Assembly (NCBI GenBank): GCA_937858995.1
Contig: CALLZC010000070.1
Span: 1-44,611, forward strand
Reading direction: 5' to 3'
Length of the DNA: 44,611 nt
Source: an uncultured Nostocoides sp.
Lineage (GTDB): Bacteria > Actinomycetota > Actinomycetes > Actinomycetales > Dermatophilaceae
Shown here: in pieces, positions 1 to 8,371 of the stretch
Layout: every line of letters starts with the position of its first letter
Numbering within the stretch: position 1 is the first letter of the stretch
Position numbers and translations under genes: made by a program
The notes under the pieces: model-generated
Databases searched by the model: none
The model's input: only the letters and a program-made list of their open reading frames with translations
What the model was told of the DNA's origin: nothing

Positions 1-70
1 AATGATACGGCGACCACCGAGATCTACACCTCTCTATTCGTCGGCAGCGTCAGATGTGTATAAGAGACAG
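1..70 (+). other. Illumina P5 / Nextera Read 1 adapter (artefact)
   Basis: These bases are a sequencing adapter, not genome. Positions 1-29 are the P5 flow-cell sequence, 30-37 are CTCTCTAT (the Nextera i5 index known as S502), 38-51 are the Read 1 tail, and 52-70 are the 19-base Tn5 mosaic end ending in GAGACAG. Genomic sequence starts at 71. Any reading frame running through this segment has an artificial terminus: the Lrp-like gene on the minus strand appears to end in Ser-Leu-Ile-His-Ile, which is translated mosaic end. Confidence 0.99.
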
Positions 71-364
71 CTCGGGGATGTCATCGGGCGCCGCGTGGTC
101 GAACGGCGTGATGGCCACGAACGCCGTCAAGGGTGCGCCGATCTGGTCATAGGCGACGCGCGCCCCATAACCCAGCAGGACGCCTCGCTCCTCGAGGCGG
201 CGAACTCGCTGGTGCACAGCGGAAGTCGACAAACCGACCGCCTTGCCCAGGTCGGTAAAGCTCATGCGGCCGTCCTTTTGCAAGAGCGCCACGAGTTTGC
301 GGTCCACGTCCTCCACGGGCACAAGCTTTGCGGCCCGACGCCGGAATCGCAATTGAGTGTCCAC
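71..364 (-). CDS. Lrp/AsnC family transcriptional regulator, 3' truncated
   Basis: This is the N-terminal part of a feast/famine-type DNA-binding regulator. Family members bind DNA through an N-terminal winged helix and sense amino acids or related ligands with a C-terminal RAM domain. The visible part has the typical DVDRKLVALLQKDGR helix followed by the recognition segment VGLSTSAVHQRVRRLEERG, then the first strands of the RAM domain (LTAFVAITP). Only about 98 of the usual 150 or so residues are present, because the adapter begins at base 70. The start is uncertain: GTG at 364 gives a 14-residue leader, GTG at 322 starts closer to the family's usual N-terminus. The gene is divergent from the exonuclease with only about 20 bases between the starts. 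Target and ligand cannot be told. Confidence 0.85.
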
Positions 365-385
365 TGACCCGGCCACGGAGGCGGC

Positions 386-1333
386 ATGATGACCGTTATG
401 ACCGAGCCACGCCTGATGCTCTTGGACTCCGCGAGCCTGTATTTTCGCGCCTTCTTCGGCGTGCCCGATGACCGGGCGGACGACTCGATCACCCCCACGA
501 ATGCCGTGCGCGGCTTCCTCGACTTCATCGCGACGCTGGTGCGCGATCACCAGCCCACCCGGCTGATCGCGTGTTGGGACAATGACTGGCGTCCACAGTT
601 CCGGGTCGATGCGATCCCGAGCTACAAGAGTCACCGCGTCGCCGACGCGGGCACCGTCGAGGAGGAGGTCCCGGACGCCCTATCGGTTCAGGTGCCCATC
701 ATCGAAGAAGCGCTGGCAGCTCTCGGCATCGCGCGCCTCGGCGCCGACGGCTTCGAGGCCGACGACGTCATCGGCACCCTGGTCGCGCGCCACAAGGGAG
801 CGCTGCCCATCGATGTCGTCACCGGCGATCGCGACCTCTTCCAGCTGGTCGACGATGCCGCCTCGGTGCGCGTCCTTTATACCGCGCGCGGGGGTGTGCG
901 AAACCCCGACCTCGTCGATCAGGCCTTCCTGGCCGAGAAGTACGGCGTGGCAACGGGTGATCAGTACGCGGACATGGCCGCATTGCGCGGCGACACCAGC
1001 GACGGGCTGCCGGGGGTCGCCGGCGTCGGCGAGAAGACCGCGGCGAAGCTGATCACTGCATACGGCTCGCTCGTTGCCCTGCGCGCGGCGATCGACGGCG
1101 GCGACCCGGCCATCAAGGGGGCCCAACGGCGCAATCTCGAGGCCGGCGCGGCATACCTCGATGTCGCCCCACTCGTGGTGCGGGTGGCCCTCGATGCCCC
1201 GGTGGCGGACGTGGACGGCGCGCTGCCCGCGCACATCGCCGATCTGAGCGCCATGTCGCGGCTCGCGTCGACCTATGGCCTCACCTCCCCGATGAATCGC
1301 GTGATCGACGCGCTGGGGCTAGGTGGCGACTAG
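386..1333 (+). CDS. Stand-alone 5'-3' exonuclease (PolI N-terminal domain family)
   Basis: A 315-residue flap-endonuclease/5'-3' exonuclease of the PIN/H3TH superfamily, related to the N-terminal domain of DNA polymerase I but without a polymerase domain. Family members remove RNA primers or 5' flaps in replication and repair. Acidic metal ligands are visible at LLDSAS (Asp14), FEADD (about 123-127), GDRD (about 146-149) and GDTSDGLPG (about 202-210); the last is followed by the helix-hairpin segment VAGVGEKTAAKL. GGAGG at 377-381 precedes ATG codons at 386 and 389; the second has the better spacing, so the protein may lack the first Met. A homologue lies beside helY in mycobacteria (Rv2090 next to Rv2092c), and here helY is also close, separated by the NHL gene. 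Confidence 0.93.
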   Translation: MMTVMTEPRLMLLDSASLYFRAFFGVPDDRADDSITPTNAVRGFLDFIATLVRDHQPTRLIACWDNDWRPQFRVDAIPSYKSHRVADAGTVEEEVPDALSVQVPIIEEALAALGIARLGADGFEADDVIGTLVARHKGALPIDVVTGDRDLFQLVDDAASVRVLYTARGGVRNPDLVDQAFLAEKYGVATGDQYADMAALRGDTSDGLPGVAGVGEKTAAKLITAYGSLVALRAAIDGGDPAIKGAQRRNLEAGAAYLDVAPLVVRVALDAPVADVDGALPAHIADLSAMSRLASTYGLTSPMNRVIDALGLGGD

Positions 1334-1341
1334 GACGCGAT

Positions 1342-1356
1342 GCGGCATTCTGCCGC
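1342..1356. terminator. Short GC hairpin after the exonuclease gene
   Basis: GCGGCA (1342-1347) and TGCCGC (1351-1356) form a perfect 6-base-pair stem with a TTC loop, starting nine bases after the exonuclease stop codon. There is no T-run after it, as is common in high-GC actinobacteria. A termination or mRNA-end role is inference from position and symmetry only. Confidence 0.35.
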
Positions 1357-1417
1357 GACTCGTGGCACCATCGATGACGCACGTTCTGCTTCCGATGGGC
1401 TAGGGGAAATCGTCACC

Positions 1418-3256
1418 ATGACCGCACAATTGCGCCGCGCCATGCTTGCTGGCCTGGGAGTCGTGGTGCTCACCGGCTCGCTCGCTGCGACCGCTCCGGC
1501 CACGGCGAGCAAGGCGGGCGCGAGCTTCGCCGGCACCGTCCTCGGGGGCGCCTTCGCGTCCATGTACCCCGTGGATGTCACGACCACCAATGCCTACTAC
1601 TACGTCGTCGACCCGGGCCGCTACCGCATCGAGCGGGTGGTGCGCGCCACCGGGGTGATCGACAAGACCACCCCGGGCGGGGTCAAGGGCGACGGCGATG
1701 GGGAGCTCGCGGCGGCCCGGGCCTTGGCCGTGGACACCACGGGCAATGTGTATGTGGCCGACACCCCGAACAACCGGGTCGTCAAGTACGACCCGACGCT
1801 GCAGACCACACTCAAGAAGTGGGGCGTCAAGGGCACGGCTCCGGGCCAGTTCACTGCCGTCTATGGGGTCGCGCTCGGCCCGGGTCTCGATGCCGCCGGC
1901 AACACCACCGAGGTCGTCTACACCATCGACGCCGATCGGGTGCAGGTCTTCACCAAGGACGGTGGCTTCCTGCGGGTCTTCGCCAGCGGCTTCAACCAGC
2001 CGCGACAGATCGAGGTCAACAAGACCAATGGCGATGTGTATGTCGTCAACGCGCGCGCCCGTGAGGTGATCGCCTACACCAAGAGTGGTGCCGTCAAGTT
2101 CCGCTTTGGGACCGAGGGCTCGGCGCTCGGGCAGTTCAAGGGCGACCCCCGCGGTGTCACGGTCACCCGGGACGGCAAGATCATCTTCGTCACCGACGAC
2201 GGCAACCGCCGGGTGCAAGCCTTCTCCGCGACCACCGGGAACGCGCTGTATGCGATCGGCTCCCCCACCTCGAACACCTTCGTCGATGCGCGGGGCATCG
2301 AGGTCACCCCGGACGGAAAGCTCCTGGTCGCGGACGAATGGGACTACTCGCTCAAGGAGTTCAAGGTCACCGCCAGCGGCGGCACGCTGCTGCGTCGGAT
2401 GTTCGGCAAGTCCGCGCCCAAGACCGGGGCGAACAGCCCCCGAGGCATCGCCCTCGACACCGGCGGGCGGATTTTTGTCAGCGACTGGTGGAACCAGCGC
2501 ATCGTGCGGCGGGCGCTGCCTGCCGGAGCGATCACGACCTGGGGCAAGCGCGGCATTCGCGGCGAGGTGGGAGCGCTCAACTTCCAGTGGGCGGTGGCCG
2601 TGCAGCCCGGAACCAACCACGTCTTCGTCGCCAACCGTGAGAGCCACGAGATCAAGGTCTTCTCCAACGGCGGCACCAAGGAACTCTTCGTTTGGGGCAA
2701 ACGCTCGGCCACCCCGGGCGACTTCACCTTCCCGCAGGGCATGACCTTCGCCCCGGACGGCACGCTGTGGGTCGCCGACTCGGGCAACGGGCGCGTCCAG
2801 CAGTTCCGGGTGGATGTCGCAGCCAAGAAGGCGACCTTCCTGCGGGCTCTGGGAACCAAGGGCACCGGAGTCGGGCAGTTCGACATGCCGACCGGGATTT
2901 CGGTCGCCGCCGACGGCACCATCTGGGTGGCAGACACCAAGAACAGCCGGATCCAGTCCTACCAGGGTGGTGAATGGCGCGCCCCGATACTGAAGCCATC
3001 CGGCGCCGCGACCAAGGCCTTCAACGCTCCCTGGGGGGTCACCGCGGCGCCCGATGGTTCGATCTGGGTCGCGGACACCGCCAACCAGCGCCTGGTGCAG
3101 ATGACGGCCTCGGGTGTCCTGCAGCAGGAGGTGACCGGCTCGTCCGCCGGCACCAGTGAGTTCGTCGGTCCCTTCCAACTGATCTTCGCAGGCTCCGGCA
3201 CCGCCTACCTCTCCGACACCTGGGGCAACCGGGTCATCAAGCTCAACCTGAGCTAA
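1418..3256 (+). CDS. Secreted NHL-repeat beta-propeller protein
   Basis: A 612-residue exported protein. The N-terminus has Gln-Leu-Arg-Arg, a hydrophobic stretch (LAGLGVVVLTGSLAA) and a probable signal peptidase site near residue 31 (ATAPATAS). The Arg pair makes Tat export conceivable, but the full Tat motif is absent. The rest is made of about ten repeats of roughly 45 residues, each with a turn such as PDGTLWVAD or DTGGRIFVSD followed by NGRVQQF or NQRIVRR; this is the NHL pattern of six-bladed propellers, so the protein may hold one or two propellers. NHL propellers bind proteins, RNA or glycans, and no enzymatic domain is visible. AGGGGA at 1402-1407 supports ATG 1418 over in-frame upstream starts. 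Ligand and role are unknown; a cell-surface or extracellular binding function is inference. Confidence 0.85.
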   Translation: MTAQLRRAMLAGLGVVVLTGSLAATAPATASKAGASFAGTVLGGAFASMYPVDVTTTNAYYYVVDPGRYRIERVVRATGVIDKTTPGGVKGDGDGELAAARALAVDTTGNVYVADTPNNRVVKYDPTLQTTLKKWGVKGTAPGQFTAVYGVALGPGLDAAGNTTEVVYTIDADRVQVFTKDGGFLRVFASGFNQPRQIEVNKTNGDVYVVNARAREVIAYTKSGAVKFRFGTEGSALGQFKGDPRGVTVTRDGKIIFVTDDGNRRVQAFSATTGNALYAIGSPTSNTFVDARGIEVTPDGKLLVADEWDYSLKEFKVTASGGTLLRRMFGKSAPKTGANSPRGIALDTGGRIFVSDWWNQRIVRRALPAGAITTWGKRGIRGEVGALNFQWAVAVQPGTNHVFVANRESHEIKVFSNGGTKELFVWGKRSATPGDFTFPQGMTFAPDGTLWVADSGNGRVQQFRVDVAAKKATFLRALGTKGTGVGQFDMPTGISVAADGTIWVADTKNSRIQSYQGGEWRAPILKPSGAATKAFNAPWGVTAAPDGSIWVADTANQRLVQMTASGVLQQEVTGSSAGTSEFVGPFQLIFAGSGTAYLSDTWGNRVIKLNLS

Positions 3257-3271
3257 AGGGTCTCGGGGCGC

Positions 3272-6010
3272 TCAGTCCAGCCGGTCGGCCGCCACCACGC
3301 CACGCAGCACCGACTGCATCGCGCCGCGCGCCACCGAACGCACATGTGGCTCCGGGGCCGCGTCGGCAATCTGCCCCAGCAGATCGACGACCTGCTTGCA
3401 GCGGCGCACGAAGTCACCCGCCGCCAGGTCGAGATCCTTCAACACGACCTCGAGCCGCTGGCCGCTGGCCCAGCGATGCACTGCCCAGGCCAGTCCGGCA
3501 TCGGGGACCGGGGTCAGGGGTAACCCGGCAGCATGTTCGCGTTCCTCGATGTCGGACCAGATGCGCACCATCCGGTTGGCCGCCTCGGCGACCTCCTCCG
3601 TGGGGAAGCGCGGTTGGGGGTCGGCCTCGCCGAAACGCGGCTCGTTGACGAGCATCGACACACAGGCGGCCAGCTCGGCCTTGTCCAGCCGCTTCCATAC
3701 CCCGTGCCGCAGGCATTCGGCAGTGAGCAGGTCACGATCCGAATAGAGCCGGCGCAGCCGCTCACCATCCGGCGTCAGCTTCTGAGCGCCATCGGCCAGA
3801 TAGCCGATGTCTGTCAGGAGGCCACATATGCGCTCGAACGACTTGGCCACCGTGTTGGTGCGGGCCGCGACCTTGCGCTGCAGGCCATCGCTCTCCCGGC
3901 GCAGTCGCCACCAGCGATCTGACCAGCGCGCGTGCTCTTCGCGGTCTGGGCACGCATGGCACGGGTGGGCCCGCAGCGCTCGGCGCAGCGAACTCACCTG
4001 GGCGTCCTCGTCGTCGGCGTCGCGCGGGATGGACCCCGGTGCGTCCTCGCCGGCACGCCCGGCCGCCTTGATGCGCAGGGTCGTGGCGAGATCGCGGCGG
4101 GCTTTCGGGGACTTGGGGTTGAAATGACGCGGCACGGTCAGTGACCCCTGCGCGGCGACGGGCTCCGGGACATCGGCGAGGGTCAACACCTTGACCTGCT
4201 TCTCCTGGGTGAGCACGGTCGGCAGCGACGTCTGACCCCGAAAACTGCGGGCCGGCTCGATGACCACGGCCAGGCCCGCGCGCCGCCCGGCCGGGATGCG
4301 GATGATGTCGCCGAGCCGCAAGGACTCCAGCGACACGGCGGCCTGGGCCTTGCGCGCTGCGGAGCGCGCCTTGGCGCCGTCCTTCTCCAGCTGGGTGAGG
4401 CGGTGGCGGATCGCGGCATAGTCGCGGAAGTCACCGAGATGGCAGTGAATCGCCTCCGCATAGCCCTGGAGAGCCAGCTCACGCTCCTTGCCCTCACGCA
4501 CCATTCCCACAACCGACCGGTCCGCCTGGAACTGTGCGAAGGAAGTCTTGAGCACCTCGACCGCTCGCGAACGGCCCACGTGCGCCACCAGGTTGACGGC
4601 CATGTTGTAGGACGGGCGGAAGCTCGAGCGCAGCGGGAAGGTCCGGGCGGAGGCCAGCCCGGCGACATACACCGGGTCTAGGCCACGCCGCCAGATGACC
4701 AGCGCATGACCCTCGACATCGATGCCGCGCCGCCCGGCCCGCCCCGTCAGCTGAGTGAACTCCGCAGGTGAGAGGTCGACGTGCGCCTCACCGTTAAACT
4801 TCACGAGCTTCTCGAGCACCACGGTCCGCGCCGGCATGTTGATCCCGAGGGCGAGCGTCTCCGTGGCAAAGACCGCCCGGATCGCCCCGGCAGTGAAGAG
4901 CTCCTCCACGATCTCCCGAAAAGTCGGGAGCATGCCGGCATGGTGGGACGCGAATCCCCGGGAAATCCCTTCGACGAAGTCCCAATAGCCCAAGACGGCG
5001 AGGTCTTCCTCAGCCAAACCGGTGGTCCGCTCCTCCACCAGCCGGCGGTTGCGCTCGCCGTCCGCCTCGCTGATGAGTCGCACGTGACTCCCCAGCAGCT
5101 GCCCGACGGCGCCCTCGCAGCCCGCCCGACTAAAGATGAAGGTGATGGCTGGTAGTAGTCCGGCCCGGTCCAGCTCGCGGATGATCTCGGTTCGCGAGGC
5201 GTTTCCCCCGGCGGTCCGCACGGCGACTTCGGGGCGGTGACGCCGATCCGGATCCCCACCCCGACCGCGAGCGCCCCATCGCGCGGCCGCCTCGGCATAG
5301 CCACGTTGCTCGGCCTGCCGGATCGCCTCGGTCAGGTGCGGGTTCAGGCGGGGAATGCCCCCGTCGCTGCGCGGGCCGGCCGTCGAGTCGGCAAAGAGGT
5401 CGAACATCCGGGATCCGACCTGCATGTGTTGCCACAGCGGGACGGGCCGATGCTCGGAGACGATCACCTCGTGGTTGCCGCGCACCTGTTCGAGCCACTC
5501 GCCGAATTCTTCGGCGTTGCTGACGGTCGCGGAGAGCGAGATCAGCTGCACCGACGCCGGGAGGTGAATGATGACCTCCTCCCAGACGGCGCCGCGCATC
5601 CGATCGGCAAGATAGTGCACCTCGTCCATGATGACGAAGCCGAGTCCGCGCAGGGCGGGCGAGCCGGCATACATCATGTTGCGCAGCACCTCGGTGGTCA
5701 TCACGACCACGGGCGCCTCGCCGTTGATCGAGCTGTCGCCGGTGAGCAGGCCGACATTCTCGATCCCGTGGACCGCCACGAGATCGGTGTACTTCTGATT
5801 CGACAGGGCCTTGATGGGGGTGGTGTAGAACGCCTTGCGGCCCCGGGCGAGGGCCAAGGCGACGGCGAATTCGCCAACGACCGTCTTGCCTGCACCGGTG
5901 GGGGCCGCGACGAGAACCCCCTTGCCGGCCGCCACCGCAGCACACGCCTCCTCCTGGAAGGGGTCGAGCGGAAAGTCAAGTCCCGCAGCGAAGTCCGTGA
6001 GCTCGCTCAT
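3272..6010 (-). CDS. helY: HelY-like superfamily 2 RNA helicase (Ski2/Mtr4 type)
   Basis: A 912-residue DEAD/DEAH-type helicase, likely acting on RNA in the cytoplasm. Motif I is APTGAGKT (about 36-43), motif II is MDEVH (about 128-132), motif III is SAT (about 160-162), and motif VI is QLTGRAGRRGID in the second RecA domain. The C-terminal third resembles the DSHCT/helical-bundle region of Ski2-like helicases, and the length matches mycobacterial HelY (about 900 residues). It is the last gene of a minus-strand run (pafB, pafC, small membrane protein, tatA, tatC, kinase, helY), and its ATG overlaps the stop of the diacylglycerol-kinase-like gene by four bases (6007-6010), suggesting coupled translation. 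The RNA substrate is not known from sequence. Confidence 0.95.
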   Translation of the reverse strand: MSELTDFAAGLDFPLDPFQEEACAAVAAGKGVLVAAPTGAGKTVVGEFAVALALARGRKAFYTTPIKALSNQKYTDLVAVHGIENVGLLTGDSSINGEAPVVVMTTEVLRNMMYAGSPALRGLGFVIMDEVHYLADRMRGAVWEEVIIHLPASVQLISLSATVSNAEEFGEWLEQVRGNHEVIVSEHRPVPLWQHMQVGSRMFDLFADSTAGPRSDGGIPRLNPHLTEAIRQAEQRGYAEAAARWGARGRGGDPDRRHRPEVAVRTAGGNASRTEIIRELDRAGLLPAITFIFSRAGCEGAVGQLLGSHVRLISEADGERNRRLVEERTTGLAEEDLAVLGYWDFVEGISRGFASHHAGMLPTFREIVEELFTAGAIRAVFATETLALGINMPARTVVLEKLVKFNGEAHVDLSPAEFTQLTGRAGRRGIDVEGHALVIWRRGLDPVYVAGLASARTFPLRSSFRPSYNMAVNLVAHVGRSRAVEVLKTSFAQFQADRSVVGMVREGKERELALQGYAEAIHCHLGDFRDYAAIRHRLTQLEKDGAKARSAARKAQAAVSLESLRLGDIIRIPAGRRAGLAVVIEPARSFRGQTSLPTVLTQEKQVKVLTLADVPEPVAAQGSLTVPRHFNPKSPKARRDLATTLRIKAAGRAGEDAPGSIPRDADDEDAQVSSLRRALRAHPCHACPDREEHARWSDRWWRLRRESDGLQRKVAARTNTVAKSFERICGLLTDIGYLADGAQKLTPDGERLRRLYSDRDLLTAECLRHGVWKRLDKAELAACVSMLVNEPRFGEADPQPRFPTEEVAEAANRMVRIWSDIEEREHAAGLPLTPVPDAGLAWAVHRWASGQRLEVVLKDLDLAAGDFVRRCKQVVDLLGQIADAAPEPHVRSVARGAMQSVLRGVVAADRLD

Positions 6011-6924
6011 GGCGCACCCGGTTCAGGGACGACAACGCGCAGGGCACGCGGGACGACCTGGGCGGTGAGGGGCACGGGGTGGAAGGGTTCGCCGTCGGCA
6101 TACGACCGGATGCCGCTCGCCTCAAGGCGAATGCTGCACCCGGAGAGGATCCGCACCGCCGGATGGTCCACATGTGTCCCGGCGAAGACCCGGGGGAAGA
6201 CACGCAGGAACTCGGCGCGCCCCACCCGCTCCAAGATCAACACATCCAGTCGACCGTCATCCATCAGGGCGCTGGGGGTCACCCGCATTCCCCCGCCATA
6301 TGACGGCGCGTTGGCAATGATGACCAGCATGGCCTCCGTCTCGACCCGGGTCTCGTCGACGGTGACCACATAGGGGATGGGCGCAAAAAACGGCAGCTCC
6401 CGGAGCACGGCCAGGTTATAGCGGGCCTGCCCGCGGGGCCAGGACCAGGTGTTGGCGCGGGCGTTGACGACGGCGTCGAACCCGGCATACAGCGTTCCGG
6501 CGAACCACGAGCGGTGCCCGACGTCGGCCACGCGACCGGCGTCGATCCGGCGCGTGCGTCCGGCGGCGATCATGGCGAGGCTCGCGGCCTGGTCACGAAT
6601 CGGTAGCCCCAGGCCGGCAGCGATGTCATTGCCCGTGCCGAGGGCGATGATGGCCAGGGGGATGTCGGTGCCTGCGCAGGCGTTGACGCCCAAGTGCGCC
6701 ATCCCGTCGCCACCAGCGACGGCCAGGACATCGATCGACCCCTCGCGCACCGCGTGCTCGGCGCGCGCCAGTGCCGCTCCGGCCGTGCCCGCCGACAGGT
6801 CGACGACACGCAGACCGTGGGATCGCAGATCGGCGGCGAGAGTGCGCAGGGCGGCGGCTGAGCCGCCAGCCGCGGCCCGTGGATTGGCTACCAGGCCGAT
6901 CCGTCGGTCGTCGGCCTCGGTCAC
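6007..6924 (-). CDS. Diacylglycerol kinase-like lipid kinase (YegS/DagK family)
   Basis: A 305-residue member of the diacylglycerol/sphingosine kinase catalytic family. Such enzymes use ATP to phosphorylate a lipid alcohol on the inner face of the membrane. The nucleotide-binding glycine motif is visible as AVAGGDGMAHLGVNA followed by IALGTGNDIAAGLG, and a basic C-terminal half (SYADGEPF) is typical of the family. Translation is predicted from GTG at 6924, ten bases after the tatC stop, and the gene overlaps helY by four bases, so it should be part of the tat-helY transcript. True substrate (diacylglycerol or another lipid) cannot be read from the sequence. Confidence 0.9.
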   Translation of the reverse strand: MTEADDRRIGLVANPRAAAGGSAAALRTLAADLRSHGLRVVDLSAGTAGAALARAEHAVREGSIDVLAVAGGDGMAHLGVNACAGTDIPLAIIALGTGNDIAAGLGLPIRDQAASLAMIAAGRTRRIDAGRVADVGHRSWFAGTLYAGFDAVVNARANTWSWPRGQARYNLAVLRELPFFAPIPYVVTVDETRVETEAMLVIIANAPSYGGGMRVTPSALMDDGRLDVLILERVGRAEFLRVFPRVFAGTHVDHPAVRILSGCSIRLEASGIRSYADGEPFHPVPLTAQVVPRALRVVVPEPGAP

Positions 6925-6934
6925 AGGCGTCAGG

Positions 6935-7774
6935 CTATAGGGCGGAGGCGCGATCGTCGGGGAGTTTCGTCCACTCGGGTGCTGCCGCGGCGCGCCGCTT
7001 GCCGATCCACAGCCCGATCAGCGCGGCCACGAAATACAAGACGACCAGCGGCGCCGCGAGGAAGAACATCGTGTAGGCATCCGGGGTGGGGGTGACGATC
7101 GCCGCGATCACGAAGATGACGACCAGGGCCGGGCGCCACTGCCGAAGCAGGCTATGGCCCGGGATGATGCCGGCAAAGATCATCCCGACCAGGGCCACCG
7201 GCATCACCCAGGTGAAGCCGAAGACGAGCACCAGCCGGGTCACGAAGCGGAAGTAGAGCGCCGCCTCCGGCAGGTTATAGGCAGTCAGCGGCGTGAATCC
7301 GAGCAGGATCTCGACCGCCTTGGGCAGCACCCAGAAGCCGAAGGCACACCCGGACAGGAAGAGTGGGATGGTCACCGCGGCAAAAGCGAGGGAGATCCGC
7401 TTCTCGCGCCGGGTCAGGGCCGGGACCAGATAGGCCCAGGCCTGATAGATGGCGACCGGGCTCGAGAGAATCAGGCCCATCCAGATGGACAGATTGATCC
7501 GGTTGCTGAAGGCCGTGGTCAGCCCGTTGAAGTTGAGCGCGACCTTGTCGGCCTCGATACCCCGTTGCGCGGCCACGGCATTCATCGGGGCGGTCAGGTG
7601 AGCATAGACCCAGTCATAGAGGAACCAGCCGAGGATCGAGCACACGACCAGCGCGAAAACGGCCTTGATAATTCGTTGCCGGAACTCGATGAGGTGGTCG
7701 ATGAGGGACATCCGCCCCTCGGGGTTGCCCTTGCGACTCACTCGCTTGGTGCGTCCCGGGAAAGCCACGGCCAC
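6935..7774 (-). CDS. tatC: Sec-independent (Tat) translocase subunit TatC
   Basis: TatC is the polytopic receptor of the twin-arginine translocase, which exports folded proteins. The protein of 279 residues contains the conserved N-terminal segment MSLIDHLIEFRQRI (the family's HLxELRxR motif) after a 21-residue basic leader, and six hydrophobic segments. Internal family landmarks such as FRFVTRLVLVFGF and the final pair of helices near FVIAAIVTPTPDAYTM are present. It follows tatA with a two-base gap, so the two are cotranscribed. No tatB-like second TatA paralog occurs in this window. Confidence 0.96.
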   Translation of the reverse strand: MAVAFPGRTKRVSRKGNPEGRMSLIDHLIEFRQRIIKAVFALVVCSILGWFLYDWVYAHLTAPMNAVAAQRGIEADKVALNFNGLTTAFSNRINLSIWMGLILSSPVAIYQAWAYLVPALTRREKRISLAFAAVTIPLFLSGCAFGFWVLPKAVEILLGFTPLTAYNLPEAALYFRFVTRLVLVFGFTWVMPVALVGMIFAGIIPGHSLLRQWRPALVVIFVIAAIVTPTPDAYTMFFLAAPLVVLYFVAALIGLWIGKRRAAAAPEWTKLPDDRASAL

Positions 7775-7776
7775 GA

Positions 7777-8025
7777 TCAGAGCGTCGGGCCGGACTGGTT
7801 GTCGGTCCGCGGGGTGGTGTCATCGGTGATCGCGGATCCGGTGGCTTTTGAGTCATCGGCGCGCTTGCGCTGCTCGTCCTCGATCTTCATCTCGTTGACC
7901 TCGGACTTGAAGACACGCGCCGAGCGGCCGAGCGAGCGGGCGGCATCCGGCAGGCGCTTCCACCCGAAGAGCAAGACGATCACCACAGCGATGATGATCA
8001 GCTCGGTGGGACCTAGATTGGGCAT
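7777..8025 (-). CDS. tatA: Sec-independent (Tat) translocase subunit TatA
   Basis: An 82-residue TatA/E pore-forming subunit. Its single N-terminal membrane helix is [20 protein letters not shown], followed by the conserved [14 protein letters not shown] hinge and amphipathic helix and a charged, disordered tail. ATG at 8025 is preceded by GGAAAGG at 8032-8038 with proper spacing, which rules out longer in-frame extensions. The gene is immediately upstream of tatC. A TAGTAAT/TAAGGT box just upstream (8054-8065) may give it its own promoter inside the paf-tat run. Confidence 0.95.
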   Translation of the reverse strand: MPNLGPTELIIIAVVIVLLFGWKRLPDAARSLGRSARVFKSEVNEMKIEDEQRKRADDSKATGSAITDDTTPRTDNQSGPTL

Positions 8026-8053
8026 GACACGCCTTTCCGACGTTGACTTCTGG

Positions 8054-8065
8054 ATTACTACCTTA
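8054..8065 (-). promoter_or_regulatory. Candidate internal promoter for tatAC
   Basis: Reading on the minus strand, TAAGGT (8065-8060) runs into TAGTAAT (8060-8054), about 30 bases before the tatA ATG and overlapping the stop of the preceding small gene (8063). Both fit the actinobacterial -10 pattern TANNNT or close to it. No clear -35 is visible. Confidence 0.4.
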
Positions 8066-8368
8066 ACGCCGCAGCCACGCGGGCAACGTCGCCTCGCGAC
8101 GTGAGCGCCGCTGGGACTGCAACGTCTCACGAATCTCTGTGCGTTCCTTGTGGGCTTGGTACGGCGAGGTAAAGACCGCGAGCTGCGGCTCCTCATCGAG
8201 TATTCGCGATGCTCCCGGCTCCAGATGGGTGAGTTGATCCGAGGTCTGTGCCAATTGCTGCCCCAGCCGGGTTGCCGAAGCCCACGCCGCGCGCGCCTGC
8301 ACCCACAGCCACCATCCCCCGGCGCCCAGGATGACCCCGAAGGCCGCGATCCAGGCCCACCATGGCAT
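8063..8368 (-). CDS. Small single-span membrane protein between pafC and tatA
   Basis: A 101-residue protein not recognised as a named family. The N-terminal segment [20 protein letters not shown] is a membrane helix. It is followed by a predicted helical stretch rich in Ala, Gln and Leu ([20 protein letters not shown]) and a basic, disordered C-terminus ending in AWLRR. The gene begins three bases after the pafC stop and ends shortly before tatA, so it belongs to the paf-tat transcript. The layout (one helix, then a coiled-coil-like segment) resembles small divisome or envelope accessory proteins, but no function is claimed. Confidence 0.8.
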   Translation of the reverse strand: MPWWAWIAAFGVILGAGGWWLWVQARAAWASATRLGQQLAQTSDQLTHLEPGASRILDEEPQLAVFTSPYQAHKERTEIRETLQSQRRSRREATLPAWLRR

Positions 8369-8371
8369 CCC

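Noticed and set aside
2-367. A 121-codon plus-strand frame from base 2.
   Set aside because: It begins in the P5 adapter and is antisense to the Lrp-like gene; it has no start context of its own.
3248-3275. CTGAGC/GCTCAG inverted repeat between the NHL gene and helY as a terminator.
   Set aside because: Only six base pairs with a 16-base loop; too weak to claim.
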